In this document: one piece after another, positions 12,201 through 24,200 of the stretch
How the letters are laid out: the number at the start of each line of letters is the position of its first letter
Numbering within the stretch: the first letter of the stretch is position 1
From: Arbacia lixula
Taxonomy: Eukaryota > Echinodermata > Echinoidea > Arbacioida > Arbaciidae
NCBI GenBank assembly: GCA_963669155.1
Contig: OZ022580.1
Location: 24,977,512-25,041,511 of the forward strand
DNA: 64,000 nt
Direction: 5' to 3'
Program-made: the position numbers and the translations under genes
The notes under the pieces: generated by a model
Told to the model about the DNA's origin: nothing
Database searches by the model: none
What the model saw: only the letters and a program-made list of their open reading frames with translations

Positions 12201-15200
12201 GTAAGCAATCCGAATCATGAAGTAACGATTGACACACTGCATTATTAAGTACATGGTATCTCTCACCTTTCCTGAGATACCCCGCCACAAAAAATACTGT
12301 TTATTCGGCGCACATCGCGTTAAAACCTTATATTTTTTAGTAATAAGAAGTTACTCCTTGCAAATATCTTATTTTTGTCATAAACAAATATGTTTCACTA
12401 AATTGCATGAGAGAGAAGCGTTCACAAAAACTAAGGAAAATCACTGGGGAAAAACAGGTTGTTTCGCTACAACAGTATTGATCCTACTTACTTGGCCTTG
12501 GTGGTCTCGTGGGTTCCGGTTCCGCGTTGCCTGAAATATGATAAATGAGGCGATACACAGAGTAGCATCAGCTTTACGCAAGCAAGACGCAAGCCTTCTT
12601 TTCTGCGTCAATAATGTAATTACCTAATTGTGTGAGCAATTCTGTAATGTTTTTGACTCGTGTTTGTTTGCTTAAAGAGACGTGTTTTAACTTATTTCGT
12701 ACAGAAAAAAATATAGTAACTTTTTATATAATTGTAGAATGGAACGCAATATTATAACTCGTTTTAGTGGAGATAACGATGTTTGTGTCTGTCACTTTTC
12801 ATATACTCGTAAGCGCCAAAATATCATTTAAACTAGATCAATTCGACTGCCATGCAGTCGATAAATATGCCTCCGCCTCTTTGCTAGCTCTAGCTTCGTG
12901 GCGCCGTGGCGGAGGCATAAAAATGTTGGTATTCTTACCTACGGCAGGCGGAGCAGGGGCGGGGAAGCCCCCACCCATCAGCGGACTGTCTGGAACATTT
13001 ATGACAGCGCTGGGCTGGGGAATTTCAGCTGAAAAGATATAGGATGGGAACAATTCTGATCGTAAATATTGCATTGTTGTCGGTCATGGAGAGTATTCAA
13101 TACACGTTAATTAGGTATAAATGTGTTATAAATAAGAAATAATATAAAAAGTGCTTTGGAACTGTGTTTATGCAACTTACGTGTTCTTGGTGGTCTAGTG
13201 GGTTCTGGTTCCGCGTTACCTGAAATATAAGAACAAATTAGAAGGTACAAGAGGGAGAACAAGCGTAGCTGAAACAATTGGTAGCCCTTCTTCTCTTTTC
13301 CACTTACTACTTTTTATTAAATGCTGCTCTATTACAGTCTTTGTATCGATTCCGAAAGCAACAAAGGCATAATATAAGAGTTTCAACGACCGTTCTGTTT
13401 ATAATGAAAATTAAACGTTGGTGGAAAATCGTTTGTAATAACATCAACCAAATGAGAGAAGAATATAATCAAGACAAAACGATAAATTGTTAATCGCTGT
13501 TTTTCAAATCGGCAAGTTATACCACTTTCTGAACACCTTACTGTCTTCTGACACGGTGTCGCTGGTATTCTTACCCACGGCAGGCGGAGCAGGTGCGGGG
13601 AAGCCACCACCCATCACCGGACTGTCTGGAACATTTATGACAGCACTGGGCTGGGGAACTTCAGCTGAAAAGATATGGGATGGACAGAATTCTAATCGTA
13701 AACACTGCATTGTTGTCGACCATGGAAAGTATTCAATACACGTTAATTAGGTATCAATGTGTGTAAATCAGAAATCATATAAAAAGTGCTTTGGAACTGT
13801 GTTTATGCAACTTACGTGTTCTTGGTGGTCTAGTTGGTTCTGGTTCCGCGTTACCTGAAATATAAGAACATATCAGAAGGTACAAGAGGGAGAACAAGCG
13901 TAGCGGAAAAAGAATGGTAGCTCTTCTTTTCTTACCCAATTAGCATTTTTGATTAAATGCTGCCCTTTTAATTCTTTGTTTCGATTCGGAAATGCAACAA
14001 ACGCATAATATAAGAGTTTCAACGACCGTTCACTTAATGAAAATTAAACGTTGATGGAAAATCGTTTGTAATTACATCCACCAAATGAGAGTAAAATATA
14101 ATCATGAAACGATGAATTGTTTATCGCCGTTCTTCAAATCGGCAGGTTATTCCACTTTCTGAACACCTTACTGTCTTCTGACACGGTGTCGCTGGTATTC
14201 TTACCTACGGCAGGCGGAGCAGGAGCGGGGAAGCCCCCACCCATCACCGGACTGTCTGGAACATTTATGACAGCACTGGGCTGGGGAACTTCAGCTGAAA
14301 AGATATGGGATGGACAGAATTCTAATAGTAAACACTGCATTGTTTTCGACCATAGGAAGTATTCAATAAACGTTAATTAGGTATCAATGTGTTGTAAGTA
14401 AGAAATCATACAAAAAGTGTTTTGGCACTGTGTTTATGCAACTTACGTGTTCTTGGTGGTCTAGTGGGTTCTGGTTCCGCGTTACCTGCAATATAAGAAC
14501 AAATCCGAAGGTACAACAGGAAGAACAAGCGTAGCGGAAAAAGAATGGTAGCTCTTCTTTTCTTACCCAATTAGCATTTTTGATTAAATGCTGCCCTTTT
14601 AATTCTTTGTTTCGATTCAGAAATGCAACAAACGCATAATATAAGAGTTTCAACGACCGTTCACTTAATGAAAATTAAACGTTGATGGAAAATCGTTTGT
14701 AATTACATCCACCAAATGAGAGTAAAATATAATCAAGACAAAACGATGAATTGTTTATCGCCGTTCTTCAAATCGGCAGGTTATTCCACTTTCTGAACAT
14801 CTTACTGTCTTCTGACACGGTGTCGCTGGTATTCTTACCTACGGCAGGCGGAGCAGGAGCGGGGAAGCCACCACCCATCGGCGGACTGTCTGGAATATTT
14901 ATGACAGCACTAGGCTGGGGAACTTCAGCTGAAAAGATACAGGGATTGGGAAATTTAGGTAGATATATGGTTCAATCCGGCACTTTTAAAAGTTCAAAGT
15001 GGTATGTAAGTGTCTCCATTGAAACCACCGTTTCTTTATTTAAAGACTTTTTAGATATATTATACATATTTGATGTATATAATATATTCAACAACTGATG
15101 TTTCGCAGTATGTACGAGGAATTTTCTCATTGTAAATATTGCATTGTTGTCGGCCATGGAGAGTATTCAATAAACATTAATTAGGTATCAATGCGTTGTA

Positions 15201-18200
15201 AATAAGAAATAATATAAACAAATGTTTTGTCACTGTGTTTATACAACTTACGTGTTCTTGGTGGTCTAGTGGGTTCTGGTTCCGCGTTACCTGAAATATA
15301 ATAACAAATCAGAAGGCACTTGTAGATGGAGCTTTTCACGAGACTACGAGTAGCCAAGCCCGTCCCCTTTCCATTATCTGATTGGACATAATGGTTGTAC
15401 CGTATGGCGGTATTATGATGATGGGGTATCCATTTTGTATATGCTTCGTTCTCACAATATTATATAATTTAGTCTATAACTCGTTTTAATGCAAATATCG
15501 GTGTCACTACTACGACGCCTTTACCAATACTAAATCGCAATGTGTTCAGTGCAGATTAAATGCCTTTCTGTTGGATTAGTACAATCATAGATTCATTAAT
15601 GCAACAGTGGTACGATGTCAAACAATCGTTGACATTTTAGCGCTGAAGGAAGTTTGTTTTTAACAAAATCACACAAAACAAAATTATTAAATAAGAACGA
15701 TGGCCGAGCAGGACGGAGCCGAGTATTCCATTTGGCAGCATACTTCACTCTGTGAGCAGTTATCTACGAAAGTTTCGATTCATTTTCTAGCCGAATGGTC
15801 CTTACGGGATACTAGTCGTGAATATTAATGAGTCAGATTGAATGACACTCTTGGGTATTTGCTTCCATGCTGTCGTGTCCTGATCCGTGTTAAGTCGCTG
15901 CCCGCTAAGCAGTAGATTACAGGTTCAAATCATTCTGGTTCCAATATTTTTTCTCAACTTGTTTCTTAATCACTTGCAGGATGGATAACGCTATCCTTGC
16001 TACTATTGGATGTATGCCTGAAATTTCTTATTTTAAAGAGTCATCGTTTCTGGTTTGCATATTCTTACCTACGGCAGGCGGAGCAGCCGGAAACCCTCCA
16101 CCCACAGGTTGAGTGTCTGGAACATTGATGACAGCCCCCGGGCCAGCAGGAGGTGCTGAAATGGTGTATAAGTCGGAAGATGATAATGCACATTAATTCA
16201 ATGAAGGATGTTTAAAGAAATGAATGTCCACTCCTTTGAACAAGATTTGAATCCACCACTCAATGTTCGAAACTGGCACGTACTCTTAACAATATGACGC
16301 ATACGCAATTGCGTCATCTCCACCTGGATTGTACAATAGATCCTGCATGTTCCTATACATGCATACATTTCAGCTCCCGCTGATTAACTCCTAATTTTGT
16401 TACTAAGTGCTCGTTATGTAATGAGGACAAGCGCACACGAAATTTGATATTTTTTCTAAATAAAAATACTAGTTTTGGCGCGCCTTGGCACATTTGTCAT
16501 GATACTTTTCTAAAAGGAAAATATTTCATAGTTACGTTTTTGGCAAATTTTTAATGGGATTTGATGCGGAAGAGTGTGAAATCGAAACTTTTGTTCTGCA
16601 ACTTGAAGCCATACTTACAGATCTTGTAACAATATTCCTAAATTGAATAAGTATAGATGTATTGTAGGTATTACATGTCACAACTGCGCAAGCATAAGGG
16701 GTGAGGATATTTCTCCAAATTCTTCTGCGCATCCAAGTTTGTTTATACATGAAATCCCGGCAAAAATGTCCAGAGAATCGGCGGATTCGAAGATGGGATA
16801 AAAGAGAAAATCTTTGTAAAGCATTCTTTTCTGACTAGAAGAAGACTAGAATGAATCTGCTTCAATTAAACCGCTGATGGTACTCCATGTAACTTACACA
16901 TCTTTGATTCAATGAAATGGTTACATGACTGATTCGAAATTATAATCTGTTCGAAGATACACCTCCTACTCTTTCATCCGTTCAATCTCTCAGACCCATT
17001 TCGAATAAACAAACCTAAAATATTTGTTGTTGCATAGATGGACACACATACACATTCACAAACCCGCACACGCACACGTACACACACTCATACACACACA
17101 TACTCAAACATATCATGAGATACATAACGCATACAGTGCGATTGTGAATGAGTCTGCCTGGATATCGAATTCGGTCTTGCTGAAGTTGCAAGCGTCTCTA
17201 TCATGTCTATGGTCTAGTGGTATGGCAGTCTATTTCGTGATCTGACAAGGCTACCCCGATCAGAACTAGCTAGCTATTTCGCCACATCGGGCTTATTATG
17301 AAGACGCCCCTATTGATAGTGACGTACTATGCCAGCAACCCGGATCCGATGCCCGTGTATCACTTTTCGTATTGTATTTCAGTTTACTTCAGTGTGGAGG
17401 AGCTTTGCATATTGCGTCCCTCTCAAGTTACGTTACATTTCGTCAACTCATGTATATTTCTCACAGGGAAGCTAGAGCTGTTGCTATCACAAGGAGTACT
17501 AAATGTACCTTTCTCAATCTAAATAAGAATCACAAATAAGTCACAAATGCAGCTATGTAGAAAGACATCAAAATGGTTTATTTTGATATATTGATTTTCC
17601 GTAACATAACTTGAGATTCAGGTTATTCAGATTCAGTTATATGCTCTTCAAAGCGGTGAAGTAATATTTTCAGGATGTAAATATACCACATGTACCACAT
17701 GTACAGATTGATATGTAGGGGAAATTATTATGCCAAATACGAACTAGCGATTTTTACCTGCGGGAGGAAAGCCTCCCCCGGTCGGGGTCTCGTCGGGAGG
17801 ATTAATAACAGCAGCAGGTGGAGGAGCAGCGGTTGCTGGAAAGATACAAAGATCGAAATAAATAAACACATATTACAATCATACGAATATAGCGCTTAAC
17901 ACAGGTTTGTTGAAATTTATAAATAAAGGTTGTAAATTGCATTGTTATTATGAAAATAGTGTTTAAAAAGTCTACCAAACAGCAGCGAAGAAGAAAGATC
18001 ATCAAACATATTAAGGTGGTTGTTACTGGTATTGTTTTTAAGGCGTGCAAAATGTATGATTTTTGCTCCATTGTACCTCTCGACAATTTTCTTTTGATCT
18101 TATGAAAATTGGCTTTCACAGTATAAAAAGGTCTAATGACCTTTCCATTCATTAGAAAAGGATACATAACATTTCGCACATCCATGAATAATAATAGTTT

Positions 18201-21200
18201 GTTATGTCCGTTTTTTATTGCATATGTTGTACCTGAATGTATGTATAGCAATGGTGGATCTACGGGGGGGGGGGGGGGGGGCGGTGTTACTGCATTAGGG
18301 AAGAAAGAAACAGGATTTACCCCCCCCCCCCCCACACACACACACACACACACACTCCTCTTGGGACCGAACAGACGCACAAAAAAATCTCACGCCTAGC
18401 TAGTCTCAGACTTTGGCACCTCTGACCGTCCCCCCCCCCCCCCTTAGCAAAAAGCTAGATCCGCGTCTGTACTATTGTTCGTGTTGTTATCGGTAGAAAA
18501 TACAATTGAATCTTGAATCCTAGATACTTACTTGTCCTACCGCGGGCTGGTCTTGTGGGCTCTGTTTCCGCCGCACCTAAAATACAAGAAAGCAAAAGGT
18601 TTGCAGAAGAACAACAGCTAGACGTCAAAAAGGGGCCGCACTGCCCCTCTGTAATACCCCAATTGCATGGGCAACCCATGAAAATATCGATGTTTGTGTC
18701 CCTCATTCTACATAACTGTACGAGATGCTATTTGTAAGCACTAGATGAAATACTTTCGGTAATATATATTTGTTATTATTAAGGTTTAGTCTAAATTGAT
18801 GAGATATCAATCGCGATGGATTGACACAGGAACCCGAGGAACCCGATTAAGACATGTGTTTTGAGGCTTTAAAGTGTGCGTCCGCGCTGCACGCAGCGCT
18901 ATTTGTTCAGGAGTATGCACCGTGTTACATTTTAAGGTCTTAACATACGCGTGTAGCCGCTCCATTAATTGGCAACGTATGCATGCAGTATTTTACTCGA
19001 GTAGGATTATAATGCATTACGTATTCTAAACCACACTTCTTCTCCCCACCCCTTATATCAATGTGTTAGATATTGTTCATTCCATGTAATTAAAAAAAGA
19101 AGACTATATCAGTATTGCATTTTATTATTTTTCAATAGTTCTTCAACAAAAACACGTTGCAAATTACTTCGCTTAAAACCACGCGACAACTTCTGAACAA
19201 TGTTTGCCAATTCTATAACATGCGATCACAGCTTTATATTTTCTTTAATTCTTGTCAGAGTTTGCGCCAAATGTCATTACTAATAATATATCTTTGAATT
19301 TCATTGCACACTTTGTGAGCAAAATATCATACGACGCTAGTACTTCCCTTGGATAACTTTAAGCTTGTGATCGCTCATTCTGATTGAATTTCCTTACAGG
19401 TGTTGAGGTGATTTTGTGGAATCCACGCTTACCTATTGGTTGTGTTGGCGGTACGAAGGCATCTGGGTCAACCGTCACTTCTGTATAACAGCAAAGAGAG
19501 AGAAAGAAAGAGAAAGAAGTGAAACGTGTCATGAAGCAAAAAGTAAGTAGAGATAGGAAGAAAGGTGGTAGGCCAACGAGGTTGGTGGCAGGGTTAGGTG
19601 AGAAAGGAGGGAGGCGGGGAAACGAAGGGAGAGAAACATAAAGAAGAGGGGGAAAGCCAGAAGGGAAATACATGTAGATATAATTAGGCGGAGTTAGACG
19701 AGGTATTCGAAACAGAAAATGATGAAAGGTATTGATCAAATTACATAATAAATTATATATATAAATATTTAACGAGGGAGTAATGCATGAAAAGTTTGGT
19801 TGAGACACAGAATGAAAAGTATGATAAATGCTCAACGAGATGGAGTGAGGTGATGTTTTACACAATAACATAATAATGATATATAATCGTGGTCTTACTC
19901 TGAATATTAAATATTAAGATGGTAATGATAATGTTGTAAGGGTGTTGTGATCATGATAGCGGTGATGATAATAATGAGAGTAACAACAACATATTCCAGG
20001 CCTAGTACATAGGCTCAATAACTAATGTTTAAAATGTGAGAGTTGAACAATCCAACATCAACCCTATTTGGAACGATACGAAGTTAGTTCAAACACCTCG
20101 ATCCATATTACTCTTCTTTGAGTCATTATAATGACGCTAGCAAACAAAACAAAAATCCATGGCAAGATTCACCAAAAACCAATGTTTGTTTGATCGAATG
20201 GTTCCCATGACAACAATCACGTGACAGGTTTCGTTCATCTTACCTGGTGGCTCTGGCTGTGGTTCGGGTTCAATGTACGTCTCGCCACTGATATCATCTG
20301 TGGAAGATTCGTCACAAATATGAAATGGGAATATGGGTCATCAATCTCACTAAACATATCATTACATCAAATGACATAACATTAAGATCCGCGGCTAATG
20401 AGACCACAAAAACATAGATAAAATACGATAAAGCATGACACCGTCCTTTTTTTTTTATAACAAATTAAATATGGAATATACTTAGTTTTTGTTTTGCTTC
20501 CGGGGGGTAAATTGCTGTTACAACTGTAATAGAGCTGAAATACATTTTCAAGAGCCATGTAATGTATGTAAAGAGACAGAGATGTCCCAAACCATAGTGA
20601 ATTTAATTTTCGAGATTTAATATATCAATCACCATACTCACCTAAGCTAGGCTCAACTGTGCAAGAAGGAGAAATGTTTAGAAAAAGAATTATAGAGAGA
20701 TCAATATAACAGCGTCCAGTGAGATATACTGAATACAATGAACTGAATTTATTTAACTTCTACATCTTTACATAAGAACATAGAATATAACAGTTTGTGA
20801 CATTACATACATCACTGAATACACGTGGAGAGCCTATACAATTGCACATTCTGTGGACTTACGGGCTCCTCTTTACAATACATAAAAATTGTATTGTAAA
20901 AATAATAAATTTGCGGCATGATAAAGAAATATTGTGATAACAGAACAACGAATAACAAAATAGTGTAAGTTCCAGTGATGAAGTACATTAGTCAACAATT
21001 ATTTACCGCTCGTGTATCGCAAGCATCAGGTGATGTACCATGCATGATGTAAACACTATTTGACCCTCTCCTTTCCATGCCTCTGAATCTACATTGATTA
21101 ACTTTACCTTTTTGTGCCAATAGTAGTGAGAAGGTTAATATTGGAAAATAAAAAAACGTTTATTTTAGATCACCTCAGTATTAAACATACTTCCCAACTC

Positions 21201-24200
21201 GGCCCTTATTTTCAGTAGCCATGTACATTCATATGTGTGGATGATATATTAAAATCTGTTAAACATAATATGATTTTCCTAACACAGTTTACTCTTGCCC
21301 AACATATTCCATGGTTGATTAACAATATATCTGTAGATGGGTAGAATATAAATTTGGCAGACAAAAATATTCAAAGTAAGTAACATTTCGTTAGATCTAC
21401 GAAGTCAGTATTTTTAAAATTCGGGATGCAATTTTCTGCATTCTTACTAAAATCCGAAATGTTTGTTACTAATTAGGATCAAAAGATTGATTCGGGTTTC
21501 TTACATTCAGGATGCAATTTTTTGCACTCGTACTGAAAGCTGAGATATTTGTTGGTGTTGTAACAAGGATCAAAGTCTTTAAAGAGGCCTGTGTCGAGTT
21601 CACATTCCTGTTTTCCACGGCACGCGATGCACACCTATCAAAAGAAACAAATTAATACACTATGTCACTGTTGTGAAATAGCATTTGTTTTGCTGAAAAG
21701 TAACATCTATCTGTTAAAGGCGAAGAGTAATCGTGGTGATGATCACGAGTCGAAATTTAACCCTTAACTGTGCATACATGTCATATGCAAGATGAAATGC
21801 AGCTCAATGTGATATGCCAATGACCAATCAACATCATTGTTGCATGCGCACTTTGTTCAAAAGACTGAAAAGTAACCAATCAGAATTTGTCTTTCAAATT
21901 TGCAATTGATCGCAAACCTTTATATTACGGAGCCCTATGCATTATTGGTGACGAAACACATGGCATACAAGGAGTTAAACGATAATAAATATGACAGTGA
22001 CTGCAGTACTTTTCCTGTTGAGGTGTTCCCAGTTGCCAGTATTAGGACACGGATTCAGTTTTGCTAAACATATTGAAGAATTCAAGCTGTGATATTCTAA
22101 CAATCGGATATTGGTTTCGTGTAAAGGACTAAAAATTCTTGTGATAATACATATTATCAGAAGATGAGACAGTTTCGTGTATACCCTTTGAAAGGTTGGC
22201 TCGAATCTGCAGTTTAGATCGGACGACACCACGGAACTGTTGCTGACGCAGATGTCCGTCCCCATCCGACCGAAGTTGGCTTCTAAGGGGTGGATAGCAT
22301 AACCATCCGGGCACTCGGCATACAGCTTCCCCGGGTCACATGCGTACGCGGTGTGGAGCTTCCTCGGGTCGAAGTCTAGGGAAAGAGTTAGTGGTGGGTG
22401 AGAATGGAGAGAGGTTGGTGAGTGGAACATGCTAGATAGACTGTATGAGTAACTTTTCTAGGAGACATATTATGATGATACTTTGTTATATTCAAGTGTA
22501 CATGGTGCTAATGATTGAATGGGGTACGACCTGAATCGTTTGAAAATGGATATTTTTAATCCAATGCCTATCCACCGGTGAAGGGGCATTTTTATTCCCA
22601 ATTCCTTATTTGAGGAGAAAGAAACGATGATGGTGAAGCTGATACATGGGGATGAATAATTTGCCATGTTTGTTTCATTTTCTGCGCCATCGTGGCATAG
22701 GAAGGCCTAATGCTGCATACGGTTGCCGGGTTGGTTCCGTAATTTGGCTCCGATCCTATCACAAAATATTTTTTGAATCTAAAATTATTGGGAATCAGTG
22801 TTTATTTCACGAGATCCATAAAAATATTGAAGCGTTAATTCATTTCCCACAAAGTATTTGCATACCGTACTCTGGAGCGTGCCGCGTCTCAGTCACACGA
22901 CCCCTTCTTTCATGGAGTGACGTTGTAAGATTGTCGTATAACATAACTAAACCCCAGTTTGCCATTCAGATAGGATGCCATGAGTAACCAGTTCAGAAGG
23001 AACCCTTCTGTAATGGAGTGATGTGTATGGATGGTCATATTCTAGTAGTCATACTGACAATGGTAGAACCCCACCCCCCCCCCCCCCACTCCCACCCTTG
23101 CAACTCACTCCTGAATTCGCACTTCTGCTCGGTCTCCATACAATCATAGCGGACATTGAGGTATTTCCCAATGGAGGGACAGGGGTCAACGTCAAAGAAG
23201 TCCTCCTTAATGGCGGACAGCTTGCAGGAGTGCTCCCCTTGGCAGTACATGGCTACCGAGAACCAAGACAGGTCTGCCTTACAGAACGGCCTAGGACAAT
23301 CGCATGTGGAAATATAAAACGACAAGAAACAAAGATAAGTTTAGGTGGAAACGATTCCATGATAAAATTGGTCAAAAAAATAGTTCCTGCAATTCTCCAC
23401 ACCGCTTCAATGATAACGTCATCTCATCATTCACCGCGCAGCCACAATCGGATTTTGTTTGCAGTCACGTCCATTTCCGGTCTAGTGTACTAGTGTATGA
23501 GACCGGAAGCGGACATGACTGCAAACACAATCCGGATGTCGCTGCACGTTGCACTATGGGACGACGTTTCGCCATATGCAGTATGGAGAATTGTGTTCCA
23601 AAACATTATCGAGACAAAGCCATAGTCCTTATCATCATCGTTATCATCATTTAAACATCGGCATACTGTGGTATAGTGGTAAGAGCTCTTGAATCTAGCA
23701 GAGAGATCCTTGCTCTGACCATTGTCTGTTGTTTCTACCATTGGATATGGTGTTTTGCTCAACCCCCCCCCCCCCCCCTCAACCAATATGTAGTAAGTAG
23801 ATCAACTAGCTTCTAGCGCTGAATACAACAGCTTGGCTAAAACCATAGTAATGAACAAGCGCAGAACGAGGGCTATTTGGAAACGCCGATCATCATTACC
23901 ATCATCATCGTCGTCCCAAGTGTTATCATTATTATCATCTTTGCTTCCACCACCACTATCATTCCTGCCAGTAAACATCATGTCCGGATATTTCATACCT
24001 TATGCATTGCCACTTGATCTTCTAGTTTAAAATGTAGTGGGTTGTGTTTAATGTTGAGAGTTTAGATTAATGGTCAAAGGGGTAGTGCTCCCTAAATTTG
24101 AATAATTAAAAAAAAAGAAACTTGATGAAACATATTAGTGAAGGTTTGATGAAAACGATAAGATAGTTACTCACATAGTTACTTACGTCACGTGCTAAGT

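Noticed and set aside
17208-17290. tRNA gene candidate from the A box TGGTCTAGTGG
   Set aside because: No B box or cloverleaf follows; at most a decayed SINE fragment.
19359-19871. 170-codon minus-strand open frame
   Set aside because: Composed mostly of the purine-rich intron tract. Only 19433-19480, in a different reading context bounded by splice sites, is kept as an exon.
23666-23760. tRNA gene candidate from the A box TGGTATAGTGG
   Set aside because: No GGTTC-type B box and no acceptor stem pairing; treated as a SINE fragment at best.
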